Positions 37,610 through 46,548 of a DNA stretch of 64,000 nucleotides are shown in pieces. Positions within the stretch are counted from its first letter, which is position 1. Each line of letters starts with the position of its first letter. Below the pieces are notes generated by a model that did not search any database, was not told where the DNA came from, and saw only the letters and a program-made list of their open reading frames with translations. The translations under genes were made by a program, and so were the position numbers. This DNA is from Haemophilus parainfluenzae (GTDB lineage: Bacteria; Pseudomonadota; Gammaproteobacteria; Enterobacterales; Pasteurellaceae), in NCBI RefSeq assembly GCF_003252725.1, contig NZ_QEPO01000006.1:1-64000 (forward strand), written 5' to 3'.

Positions 37610-38935
37610 ATGACTTCTGCAAAGAAAATCGGATTATTCACTTGTATCGCAGTTGTTGCAGGGAATATGATGGGAAGCGGTATAGCATTGTTGCCAGCTA
37701 GCTTGGCTAAAATAGGCTCCATTGCTATTTTTGGGTGGCTTATAGCCATGGTCGGTGCTGTGTCTCTTGCGTATGTGTTTGCAAGACTAAGCGTTAAAAA
37801 TCCACAAGAAGGAGGTCCAATTGCCTACGCAGGGGAAGTGTCTCCAATACTAGGTTATCAAACTTCAATTATGTACTATCATGCCAACTGGATTGGCAAC
37901 CTTGCTATTGCTATCACCGCAGTGGCATATTCTTCAACATTCTTTCCAATATTAAATGAACCTATTCCAGCAGCTATTGCAGCTATAGTTGTAGTCTGGA
38001 TATTTACTTTTGTAAATTTATTAGGAGGTGCTTGGGTTAGTCGTTTAACGTCTATAGGCTTAATCTTAGTACTTACTCCTGTTGTGGGAACAGCTGTTTT
38101 TGGTTGGGCGTGGTTTGATATTGAAACATATAAAGCTAATTGGCTAGCTAATTCTGATATGGAGCCATCAAAAGCCATTATAAGTTCTGTTCTATTATGC
38201 TTATGGGCGTTTGTGGGAGTTGAGTCAGCTTCAGTAAGTAGTGGTTTGGTTGATAATCCGCAAAGAACAGTTCCGTTAGCAACGTTATTAGGTACAACTT
38301 TTGCTGGTATTGTGTATGTATTAGCCTCACAAGTTATTGCAGGTATGTTTCCAAATGCCGAAGTTGCAGCTTCAGGTGCGCCTTTTGGTTTAAGTGCATC
38401 GAAGATGGTGGGAGAGTGGGCAACTCCAGTTGTTTCTGCTTTTACTTCTATTGCATGCTTAACTTCTCTAGGTTCCTGGATGATGTTGGTAGGTCAGGCT
38501 GGTCGCCGTGCAGCAAATGATGGCAATTTCCCAAAAATGTTTGGTGAAGTAGATGCAAATGGCGTACCAAGAAAAGGTTTAATTGTGGCGTCTACAATGA
38601 TGACCTTACTGATGATATTGCTTACAATTGTAAGTGCTAGTGGTGCAAATGCTGCAGATCTATTCACTCAACTAACAAGTATCGCAGTTATGCTTACTAT
38701 GTTCCCTTATTTCTACTCTGCGATTAATCTAATAAGATTTGAAGGAATGACAACGAAAAGCGTACTAAGTGCATTTGCATCAGTATTCGCAATTTTATTT
38801 TGTTTCGTTGCTCTTGCAGGAGCAGAAAATTATCAAATTACAGCGACCATCCTGATTGCTTTAGCGATCTTCGCATTTTATGCAAAAAAATCAGGAGAAG
38901 AGCTTAATCCAAACACCCGTCGTGATCATAATTAA
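37610..38935 (+). CDS. cadB: Lysine/cadaverine antiporter CadB
   Basis: Inner-membrane APC-family exchanger that brings in lysine and exports cadaverine, for acid tolerance with CadA. The 441 residues (E. coli 444) contain about twelve helices. Stretches close to E. coli CadB include GNMMGSGIALLPA, GGPIAYAGE, YYHANWIGNLAI and SLGSWMMLVGQAG. Close resemblance over the whole length distinguishes it from PotE and ArcD-type exchangers. AGAGGTG precedes the ATG by 3-4 bases. cadA follows after 18 bases. No uptake signals occur here. Confidence 0.93.
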   Translation: MTSAKKIGLFTCIAVVAGNMMGSGIALLPASLAKIGSIAIFGWLIAMVGAVSLAYVFARLSVKNPQEGGPIAYAGEVSPILGYQTSIMYYHANWIGNLAIAITAVAYSSTFFPILNEPIPAAIAAIVVVWIFTFVNLLGGAWVSRLTSIGLILVLTPVVGTAVFGWAWFDIETYKANWLANSDMEPSKAIISSVLLCLWAFVGVESASVSSGLVDNPQRTVPLATLLGTTFAGIVYVLASQVIAGMFPNAEVAASGAPFGLSASKMVGEWATPVVSAFTSIACLTSLGSWMMLVGQAGRRAANDGNFPKMFGEVDANGVPRKGLIVASTMMTLLMILLTIVSASGANAADLFTQLTSIAVMLTMFPYFYSAINLIRFEGMTTKSVLSAFASVFAILFCFVALAGAENYQITATILIALAIFAFYAKKSGEELNPNTRRDHN

Positions 38936-38953
38936 TTATATAAGGAGTATATT

Positions 38954-41077
38954 ATGAAGACTGTATTAATTGCTTATAAAAGAGAAAACAGTTATATAAA
39001 CGAATTGACCTCATTGTTAGAACAGCAAGGATATTCTTTAATTGTTGTTGATAATTCTGAAGAGCTTTTAACGATTGTCCGCAACAATGCTAGATTAGCA
39101 AGTGTTTTATTTACTTATGATATTTTCGAAGATGGTTTGTCTGATAAAATTATTGAGCTTAATGAAAGTTTACCAATCTTCTTACTCAAAGATACAAATG
39201 ATTGTCATGCTGTTGACTATCATAAAATTGGGAATAATGCTCAATTTATCGATTGCAATTTATATACTCAAACAGAAGTTATTAGTAAAATCCAAAAAGC
39301 CATTCGACAATACATCCAAAATATTATTCCTCCTCTCACAAAAGCATTATTTAAATATGTTAATGAAGATAAATACACTTTCTGTACCCCTGGGCATATG
39401 GGGGGGACAGCATTTTTAAAATCACCAATTGGTACATTATTTTATGATTTCTTTGGTGAAAATACCATGAAGTCTGATATATCTATATCAGTTGGAGAAT
39501 TAGGATCTTTGTTAGACCACAGTGGGCCACATAAAGATGCGGAAGAGTACATTGCAAAAGTGTTTAATGCAGACAGAAGTTATATTGTCACTAATGGTAC
39601 GTCTACAGCAAATAAAATTGTTGGGATGTATTCAGTACCATCTGGTAGCACCGTATTAATTGATCGTAACTGTCATAAATCTTTAACCCATCTATTAATG
39701 ATGAGTGATATTACCCCAGTTTATTTAAAACCAACTCGTAATGCGTATGGTATCTTGGGTGGTATTCCTGAAAGTGAGTTCCGAAAGGATACTATTAAGC
39801 AAAAATTATCACATATTGGCTCAGATAAGTGGCCAGTTCATGCTGTAATAACCAATTCAACATATGATGGTTTATTCTATAACACAGATAAAATTAAAGA
39901 GAATTTAGATGTAAAATCTATCCATTTTGATTCTGCGTGGGTGCCTTATACAAACTTTAGTCCTATTTATGAAGGAAAAACAGGTATGGGAGGGAAAAGA
40001 GTTCCAAATAAAGTTATTTATGAAACTCAATCTACTCATAAGTTGTTGGCCGCATTCTCTCAAGCATCAATGATTCATGTTAAAGGCGATATTAATGAAA
40101 CTACTTTTAGTGAAGCATATATGATGCATACTTCAACGTCTCCACATTACGGTATTGTTGCATCTACTGAAGTTGCTGCTGCAATGATGAGTAATAATAC
40201 TGGTAAACGTTTAATTCAAGATTCTCTTGAACGAGCTGTTAAGTTCCGCAAGGAAATTAAGCAACGTTATAATGATGCTCAATCTTGGTACTTCGATGTG
40301 TGGCAGCCAGAGAATATTAATAGTATTGAGTGTTGGAAATTAGATCAAAATGCTACATGGCATGGTTTCCATAATATTGATGCTGATCATATGTATCTTG
40401 ATCCTATCAAAGTCACCATTCTAACTCCAGGGCTAGATAAGGATGGTAATTTAGAAGAAAGAGGTATTCCTGCATCCTTAGTTTCTAAATTCTTAGATGA
40501 TAGAGGTATTATTGTTGAAAAAACAGGGACATACAATTTATTAGTCTTATTTAGTATTGGTATTGATGATACTAAGGCTATGTTGTTGCTTCAAAGCCTT
40601 AACGAATTTAAAGAACTTTATGATCAAAATCGGTTTGTAAAAGAAATGTTACCGAGTGTTTACGCTGAAGCCCCTGATTTCTATGAAAATATGAGAATTC
40701 AAGACTTAGCTCAAGGTATTCACAAGTTAATATGTAAATATAACTTACCAGAATTGATGTTCTCAGCCTTTGAGGTTTTACCGAAGATGGTGATGACACC
40801 AAATAAAGCATTCCAATTAGAATTACAAGGCAAAGTAACTGATTGTTATATTGAGGATATGATTGGTAAAGTTAATGCAAATATGATTCTTCCGTATCCT
40901 CCTGGTGTGCCACTTGTTATGCCAGGTGAAATGATTACAGAAGATAGTCGTCCAATTCTTGAATTCTTAATTATGCTTTGCGAAATTGGTGCACATTATC
41001 CTGGATTTGCAACAGATATTCATGGTGCCTATAAGCAAAAAGATGGACGTTATAAAGTGAAAATTATTGCAGAATAA
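38954..41077 (+). CDS. cadA: Inducible lysine decarboxylase CadA
   Basis: PLP enzyme converting lysine to cadaverine and CO2, consuming a cytoplasmic proton. The 707 residues (E. coli 715) contain the N-terminal wing domain (about 1-125), the fold-I core with TFCTPGHMGGTAF and SDISISVGELGSLLDHSGPH, the PLP lysine Lys363 in TQSTHKLLAAFSQ, and the C-terminal domain ending in YPPGVPLVMPGE and GAHYPGFATDIHGAY. Similarity to CadA rather than to ornithine decarboxylase SpeF holds throughout, and the CadB partner supports it. AAGGAG precedes the ATG. A strong terminator follows. Confidence 0.95.
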   Translation: MKTVLIAYKRENSYINELTSLLEQQGYSLIVVDNSEELLTIVRNNARLASVLFTYDIFEDGLSDKIIELNESLPIFLLKDTNDCHAVDYHKIGNNAQFIDCNLYTQTEVISKIQKAIRQYIQNIIPPLTKALFKYVNEDKYTFCTPGHMGGTAFLKSPIGTLFYDFFGENTMKSDISISVGELGSLLDHSGPHKDAEEYIAKVFNADRSYIVTNGTSTANKIVGMYSVPSGSTVLIDRNCHKSLTHLLMMSDITPVYLKPTRNAYGILGGIPESEFRKDTIKQKLSHIGSDKWPVHAVITNSTYDGLFYNTDKIKENLDVKSIHFDSAWVPYTNFSPIYEGKTGMGGKRVPNKVIYETQSTHKLLAAFSQASMIHVKGDINETTFSEAYMMHTSTSPHYGIVASTEVAAAMMSNNTGKRLIQDSLERAVKFRKEIKQRYNDAQSWYFDVWQPENINSIECWKLDQNATWHGFHNIDADHMYLDPIKVTILTPGLDKDGNLEERGIPASLVSKFLDDRGIIVEKTGTYNLLVLFSIGIDDTKAMLLLQSLNEFKELYDQNRFVKEMLPSVYAEAPDFYENMRIQDLAQGIHKLICKYNLPELMFSAFEVLPKMVMTPNKAFQLELQGKVTDCYIEDMIGKVNANMILPYPPGVPLVMPGEMITEDSRPILEFLIMLCEIGAHYPGFATDIHGAYKQKDGRYKVKIIAE

Positions 41078-41097
41078 ATTTTTGTAGTTTAAATAAT

Positions 41098-41125
41098 AAA
41101 GAGCGAATTTACTAATTCGCTCTTT
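41098..41125. terminator. Bidirectional terminator, cadA / nrdB
   Basis: AAAGAGCGAATT-TACT-AATTCGCTCTTT is a perfect 12-bp stem between convergent genes. Confidence 0.9.
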
Positions 41126-41144
41126 ATATATATGTCAGCATCAA

Positions 41145-42275
41145 TTAAAGATCGAAATCACCGAAATCATTGGTATCAACTTTAGAGTCAATTTGACCAA
41201 CAAGGTAAGAACTCACTTCGACTTCTTGTGGTGCCACTTGTACGTTGTCAGAAACAAGCCATGCATTAATCCATGGAATAGGGTTTGAACGTGCACCAAA
41301 TGGCAATGGAAGACCAACGGCTTGCATACGGATATTAGTGATATATTCCACGTATTGCACTAAAATGTCTTTATTTAAACCAATCATTGAGCCATCTTTG
41401 AACAAGTAATCTGCCCATTCTTTTTCTTGTTCCGCTGCGGCTAAGAATAAATCATAGGCTTCTTGTTTACATTCTTCTGCAATTTCTGCCATTTCAGGAT
41501 CGTCTTGACCTGCAGCCATAATGTTTAAAATGTGCTGTGTACCAGTTAAGTGTAAGGCTTCATCACGAGCGATAAATTTAATGATTTTCGCATTACCTTC
41601 CATTAATTGACGTTCTGCAAAGGCAAAGGAACAAGCAAAGGATACGTAGAAACGAATCGCTTCAAGTGCATTGACGCTCATTAAGCAAAGGTAAAGTTGT
41701 TTTTTCAAATTACGCAATGTGACGACACATTCTTTGCCATCCACGGTGTAAGTGCCTTCGCCGTACAGGCTGTAAAGTTGGCTATCACGGATTAAATCAT
41801 CGTAGTAAGAAGAAATATCACGCGCGCGTTTGATGATTTCTTCGTTGGTCACGATGTCATCAAACACGATAGATGGATCGTTCACAATATTACGAATAAT
41901 GTGCGTGTAAGAACGGGAGTGGATGGTTTCAGAGAATGTCCAAGTCTCGATCCAAGTTTCTAATTCCGGAATAGACACCAACGGCAACAACGCTACGTTT
42001 GGGCTACGACCTTGAATGGAATCCAACAAGGTTTGATATTTTAAGTTGCTGATGAAAATGTGTTTTTCATGTTCAGGCAATGCCGCGTAGTCGATACGGT
42101 CTTGCGACACATCCACTTCTTCCGGACGCCAGAAAAAAGAAAGTTGTTTTTCAATGAGCTTTTCAAACGTCTCATATTTTTGTTGATCGTAACGTGCAAC
42201 GTTAACGTTTTGACCAAAGAACATAGGCTCTTTTAATTGGTCGTTTTTAGTTTGTGAGAAAGTAGTATATGCCAT
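41145..42275 (-). CDS. nrdB: Ribonucleotide reductase class Ia, beta subunit
   Basis: Carries the di-iron tyrosyl radical cofactor of aerobic ribonucleotide reductase. The 376 residues equal E. coli NrdB. Iron ligands occur in the [12 protein letters not shown] and [17 protein letters not shown] helices. The C-terminal tail NDFGDFDL is the peptide that docks into NrdA. It lies 95 bases after nrdA, with a hairpin in the gap. Confidence 0.97.
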   Translation of the reverse strand: MAYTTFSQTKNDQLKEPMFFGQNVNVARYDQQKYETFEKLIEKQLSFFWRPEEVDVSQDRIDYAALPEHEKHIFISNLKYQTLLDSIQGRSPNVALLPLVSIPELETWIETWTFSETIHSRSYTHIIRNIVNDPSIVFDDIVTNEEIIKRARDISSYYDDLIRDSQLYSLYGEGTYTVDGKECVVTLRNLKKQLYLCLMSVNALEAIRFYVSFACSFAFAERQLMEGNAKIIKFIARDEALHLTGTQHILNIMAAGQDDPEMAEIAEECKQEAYDLFLAAAEQEKEWADYLFKDGSMIGLNKDILVQYVEYITNIRMQAVGLPLPFGARSNPIPWINAWLVSDNVQVAPQEVEVSSYLVGQIDSKVDTNDFGDFDL

Positions 42276-42339
42276 GTTATATCCTTACTTATAGCGGGCT
42301 TTTACCCACTTAATGATTGATTGCCTAAAAATATCAAAA

Positions 42340-42363
42340 GGCGGACTTGTAAACAAGCCCACC
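42340..42363 (-). terminator. Hairpin between nrdA and nrdB
   Basis: On the minus strand GGTGGGCTTGT and ACAAGTCCGCC pair over 11 bases with two G-U pairs, followed by TTTTGATATTTTT. It could attenuate transcription into nrdB or stabilise a processed end. Confidence 0.55.
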
Positions 42364-42370
42364 TAAATTA

Positions 42371-44641
42371 TTAAATCTTACAAGCGCCACCCGCACAGCC
42401 ATCATCTAAATCTTCTTGGCTGTCTTCAGCACCATCACGAGTATTTTGATAGTAAAGGGTTTTTAAACCGTATTTGTAAGCGGTTAAAAGATCTTTTAAC
42501 AACACTTTCATTGGTACTTTACCGTCTTCAAAACGTTTTGGATCGTAGTTGGTGTTGGCAGAGATCGCTTGATCCACGAATTTTTGCATAATACCCACTA
42601 AGTGTAAGTAACCATCATTGCTTGGGATATCCCAAAGTAATTCGTAGTTATCGCTTAAGTTCTCATAATCTGGTACGACTTGTTTTAAGATACCATCTTT
42701 TGACGCTTTAATACTTACATGACCACGTGGTGGTTCGATACCGTTTGTTGCGTTAGAAATCTGTGAAGAGGTTTCTGACGGCATTAATGCAGTTAAGGTT
42801 GAGTTACGTAAACCAAATTCTTTGATTTCGTGACGTAATGTTTCCCAATCATAATGCAATGGTTCTTGCGTTAAGCTATCGATATCTTTCTTATACGTAT
42901 CGATTGGTAAAATACCTTTCGCGTAATTGGTTTCATTGAAGTATTCACATGCACCTAATTCTTTCGCTAAGTTCATGGAGGCTTTCAGTAGATAGTATTG
43001 AATCGCTTCAAATGTACGGTGAGTTAAATCGTTCGCTGAACCATCAGAATAACGCACACCATTTTTCGCTAAATAATACGCATAGTTAATTACACCAATA
43101 CCAAGTGAACGACGACCTAATGAAGAGCGTTTCGCCGCAGGAACAGGGTAGCCTTGGTAATCAAGTAATGCATCTAATGCACGTACTGCAAGATCTGCCA
43201 AGTTATCTAACTCATCTAAATTATCTAATTTACCTAAGTTAAATGCAGAAAGCGTACAAAGGGCAATTTCACCATTTTCATCATGGAAATGTTGTAATGG
43301 TTTAGTTGGTAATGCAATTTCTAAACATAAGTTAGATTGACGCACCGGTGCAACAAGCGGATCAAACGGTGAGTGAGTATTACAGTGATCCACGTTTTGG
43401 ATATAAATACGACCAGTTGATGCACGTTCTTGCATTAATAAAGAGAATAACTCAACGGCTTTTACAGAACGTTTGCGGATATTTGGATCCTGTTCGTATT
43501 TCACGTAAAGTTCTTCAAATTTATCTTGATCAGCAAAGAAAGCTTCATAAAGTCCAGGTACGTCTGAAGGGCTGAATAAAGTAATGTCTTCGCCTTTAAT
43601 TAAGCGTTGATACATTAATTTGTTTAATTGTACGCCATAATCCATATGACGAACACGGTTATCTTCCACACCACGGTTATTTTTCAATACTAATAGGCTT
43701 TCAACTTCTAAGTGCCAAATCGGGTAGTAAACTGTCGCTGCACCACCACGTACGCCACCTTGTGAACAAGATTTGACGGCACTTTGGAAGTGTTTATAGA
43801 ATGGAATACAGCCAGTGTGGAATGCTTCACCGCCTCGAATAGGGCTACCTAATGCACGGATGGCACCCGCATTTACCCCGATACCTGCACGTTGTGAAAC
43901 GTATTTCACGATTGCTGCAGAGGTAGCGTTGATAGAGTCTAAGCTGTCACCACATTCAATCAATACACAAGAGCTGAATTGACGCGTAGGCGTACGAACC
44001 CCCGCCATGATAGGTGTAGGTAAAGAAATTTTGAAGGTTGATGTCGCATCATAGAAACGACGAATGTAATCCAAACGGGTTTCTTGCGGATATTTTGAGA
44101 ATAAGCTTGCCGCAACTAATAAATAAAGGAATTGCGCAGATTCATAGATTTCACCGGTTACACGGTTTTGAACTAAGTATTTCCCTTCTAATTGTTTTAC
44201 TGCGGCATAAGAAAAGGTCATATCACGCCAGTGATCAATAAACCCATCCATTTCATCCCATTCTTCACGAGTATAGTCGGCTAAAAGTGCAGGATCATAT
44301 TTGCCCATACGCACTAATTTTTTCACATGATCGTATAAACGAGGTGGATCAAAATGGCCATACGCTTTTTTGCGCAAATGGAAAACCGCAAGACGTGCAG
44401 CAAGATATTGATAATCAGGGGTATCTTTGCTGATTAGATCTGCTGCTGCTTTAATAATGGTCTCATGAATATCGGAGGTACGAATACCTTCATAGAATTG
44501 AATATGAGAACGCAATTCAACTTGAGAAACAGACACGTTTTCCAAGCCTTCAGCCGCCCAAGTAATCACACGGTGAATTTTGTCTAAATTGATTTGTTCA
44601 AGCGTACCATCGCGCTTTGTAACCATTAATCCTTTGTTCAT
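42371..44641 (-). CDS. nrdA: Ribonucleotide reductase class Ia, alpha subunit
   Basis: Catalytic and allosteric subunit reducing NDPs to dNDPs. The 756 residues (E. coli 761) begin with an ATP-cone (MVTKRDGTLEQINLDKIHRV). The active-site cysteine segments are FSSCVLIECGDS, SNLCLEIALPT and CTLSAFNLG. The C-terminal swinging-arm cysteines are in DDGCAGGACKI. Two NrdR boxes lie upstream. Confidence 0.97.
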   Translation of the reverse strand: MNKGLMVTKRDGTLEQINLDKIHRVITWAAEGLENVSVSQVELRSHIQFYEGIRTSDIHETIIKAAADLISKDTPDYQYLAARLAVFHLRKKAYGHFDPPRLYDHVKKLVRMGKYDPALLADYTREEWDEMDGFIDHWRDMTFSYAAVKQLEGKYLVQNRVTGEIYESAQFLYLLVAASLFSKYPQETRLDYIRRFYDATSTFKISLPTPIMAGVRTPTRQFSSCVLIECGDSLDSINATSAAIVKYVSQRAGIGVNAGAIRALGSPIRGGEAFHTGCIPFYKHFQSAVKSCSQGGVRGGAATVYYPIWHLEVESLLVLKNNRGVEDNRVRHMDYGVQLNKLMYQRLIKGEDITLFSPSDVPGLYEAFFADQDKFEELYVKYEQDPNIRKRSVKAVELFSLLMQERASTGRIYIQNVDHCNTHSPFDPLVAPVRQSNLCLEIALPTKPLQHFHDENGEIALCTLSAFNLGKLDNLDELDNLADLAVRALDALLDYQGYPVPAAKRSSLGRRSLGIGVINYAYYLAKNGVRYSDGSANDLTHRTFEAIQYYLLKASMNLAKELGACEYFNETNYAKGILPIDTYKKDIDSLTQEPLHYDWETLRHEIKEFGLRNSTLTALMPSETSSQISNATNGIEPPRGHVSIKASKDGILKQVVPDYENLSDNYELLWDIPSNDGYLHLVGIMQKFVDQAISANTNYDPKRFEDGKVPMKVLLKDLLTAYKYGLKTLYYQNTRDGAEDSQEDLDDGCAGGACKI

Positions 44642-44678
44642 GGAAGATAAAACCTGCTAGAGAGATGACTTTAAAAAA

Positions 44679-44726
44679 ACACAAGATATAGTGTTGTGGA
44701 GTATACCGATGCACAAGATAGAGTGT
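44679..44726. promoter_or_regulatory. Paired NrdR boxes upstream of nrdA
   Basis: ACACAAGATATAGTGT (44679-44694) and GCACAAGATAGAGTGT (44711-44726) both fit the NrdR box (ACACWATATATWGTGT-like). Their starts are 32 bases apart, about three helical turns, as in other nrd promoters. They lie 38-85 bases before the nrdA ATG. Confidence 0.88.
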
Positions 44727-44860
44727 TTTAAAATTGAATTCAAGCAGTAAATTTTTTACTTACATTATTGACAAAAGATAAGTCATTTAAAATAAATAAC
44801 TTTTTTTCGAAATGATGTTTTTTTAAGCAGGATCTTTTTTGTAAATCTTTGTAAAGAAAA

Positions 44861-44899
44861 AAAGTGCGGTCAAAAATTAGATGATTTTGACCGCACTTT
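44861..44899 (-). terminator. USS inverted-repeat terminator after dolP
   Basis: AAAGTGCGGTCAAAA and TTTTGACCGCACTTT form a 15-bp stem with a 9-base loop; minus-strand T-rich sequence follows. Confidence 0.9.
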
Positions 44900-44916
44900 A
44901 AGAGTTAAAAAATTAA

Positions 44917-45498
44917 TTAATTCAAATATTTAAATACTTTTACAACTTTTTGAACACCAGTAACTTTACTTGCAATTTCTGCAGCTGAGTCACCTTGTGA
45001 TTGTGTGACGTTTCCGAGTAAGAATACTTCACCATTTTCGGTGATCACTTTCACATCTGTTGCTTTTACATTATCGCCTACAAAGAGTTTAGATTTAATT
45101 TGTGTCGTAATCCAACTATCTTTTGTAATTTGCCCAAAAGTAATTTTTGGCCCAATACGTAATTCATTGTATACGTCGTTTACACCTTCTACACCTTTTG
45201 CAAGACTAGTTGCGGTTTCTTTTACACTTCCATTAGGAACTTGACCAATTAACAGTACGCGACCACTGTAAGAAACAGCATTAACACGACCTTCTGATTT
45301 AATTTGTGCATCTTTATCTAATGCGTGTCCAACTTTTAATTCTAGGGTTTCATCATCTACCTGAGTACCCATTGTTCGAGGATCTGTCGCGACTTTTGCG
45401 CCCGCAGCAGCGCCACCAACAACCGCAGCAGCACAGCCTTGTAATATAATTGATGTGCCAAGTATGAAGGCTAATTTTTTAAATTGGGTTAGTTTCAT
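44917..45498 (-). CDS. dolP: Outer-membrane BON-domain lipoprotein DolP (YraP)
   Basis: Dual-BON lipoprotein that supports outer-membrane integrity and BAM function. The ATG at 45498 is chosen (AAGGAG 9 bases upstream, lipobox Cys22 in ILQGCAAA); the longer frame from 45537 would put 13 polar residues before the signal. Two BON repeats cover about residues 45-115 and 125-193, each ending in a GV-V motif (AKGVEGVNDVYNEL, ASKVTGVQKVVKVF). Length 193 (E. coli 191). It follows diaA and yraN on the same strand, the usual order. Confidence 0.93.
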   Translation of the reverse strand: MKLTQFKKLAFILGTSIILQGCAAAVVGGAAAGAKVATDPRTMGTQVDDETLELKVGHALDKDAQIKSEGRVNAVSYSGRVLLIGQVPNGSVKETATSLAKGVEGVNDVYNELRIGPKITFGQITKDSWITTQIKSKLFVGDNVKATDVKVITENGEVFLLGNVTQSQGDSAAEIASKVTGVQKVVKVFKYLN

Positions 45499-45588
45499 AT
45501 TAATAATCTCCTTATTTATTAAAATGAGTTGGGTCAACTAATTTGTCAATTAGTCTAAGAAACACTCTAGTTAGAAAATCTTTTAATG

Positions 45589-46173
45589 TCAAGCTCTTGG
45601 GAAAAGTGTGCTATCAACAAGCTCACAAAGTGCGTTAATCACGAATAAATGATTTTCTAAAATACGTGTTTCTTTAGTGGCAGGAATGGAGATTTCTAAA
45701 TCTGTTTCAGCCAATACACCTTGAATAGCATCGTTATTTGAACCCGTTAAAGCAATCACCTGAATTTCTTTATTGACTGCATTAGAAATCGTATTTAGCA
45801 CCGCTTTTTCTGTCCCTAAAGGGGAAAAAGCGAGCAATAAATCGCCAGGTTTAGCGATAGCGTTAAATTGATGTTGATAAAGTTGATCGGTTGGTTGATC
45901 AAAAACCAGTGAAGAACCAACCGCACTTTCAAGGCTAAGTAGTACAGAAGGCAAGCTAGGGCGTTCAAAATCATAGCGATTAAGCAGATTTGATACTAAA
46001 AATTGTGCATTAGCGTAAGAGCGAGAGACCCCACAGGCTATCACTTTATGACCACTTAACAAACATTGCATCACCATTTGTGTGGCGGTGGCAATGTTTT
46101 CTGATAATAGGCTTGAAGCAGAGATTTGAATCTGAATACTTTCGCTATAAATATCTTTAACTTTTTGTAACAT
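45589..46173 (-). CDS. diaA: DnaA initiator-associating protein DiaA
   Basis: SIS-domain tetramer that binds DnaA and helps timely replication initiation. The 194 residues (E. coli 196) show the SIS elements KVIACGVSRSYANAQFLVSNLLNRY, LLLAFSPLGTEKAVLNTI and VIALTGSNNDAI. It resembles phosphoheptose isomerase GmhA, but the neighbours yraN, lpoA and dolP give the conserved lpoA-yraN-diaA-dolP order and point to DiaA. Confidence 0.9.
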   Translation of the reverse strand: MLQKVKDIYSESIQIQISASSLLSENIATATQMVMQCLLSGHKVIACGVSRSYANAQFLVSNLLNRYDFERPSLPSVLLSLESAVGSSLVFDQPTDQLYQHQFNAIAKPGDLLLAFSPLGTEKAVLNTISNAVNKEIQVIALTGSNNDAIQGVLAETDLEISIPATKETRILENHLFVINALCELVDSTLFPRA

Positions 46174-46185
46174 AATCGGAAAAGG

Positions 46186-46545
46186 TTAATCGAGAAAATT
46201 AGGAATCCATTGGATATCACTGGCGGTTTTTCCAAAGGCGATAAGATCAAAACGACAATCCGCATCTTCAAGGCTTAGGTTACGTTTGGCAAGCCATAAA
46301 TTTGCGGCATTTAGCCATTTTTGTTGCTTTTGCCAATCCACACTTTCAACAGCGGATCCGAATGCTGAGCTGGATCGTTGACGCACTTCAACAAAAACGA
46401 TCGTTTGACCGTCTTGCATAATGAGATCTAATTCACCGCATTTGAAATGTTGATTCGCTGCGATGAATTTTAGCCCCTTAGCCTCTAAGAAAAGGCGGGC
46501 TTGATGTTCAAAGCCCGCCCCTTGTTGACGTTTTAATGAAAACAT
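46186..46545 (-). CDS. yraN: YraN (UPF0102) nuclease-fold protein
   Basis: A 119-residue restriction-endonuclease-like protein of unknown role. The family motifs are [16 protein letters not shown], the catalytic-type block [24 protein letters not shown] (Glu, Asp and E-x-K-like VEVR) and RFDLIAFG. It starts 3 bases after lpoA and lies 12 bases before diaA, so all are co-transcribed. Confidence 0.92.
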   Translation of the reverse strand: MFSLKRQQGAGFEHQARLFLEAKGLKFIAANQHFKCGELDLIMQDGQTIVFVEVRQRSSSAFGSAVESVDWQKQQKWLNAANLWLAKRNLSLEDADCRFDLIAFGKTASDIQWIPNFLD

Positions 46546-46548
46546 GGA

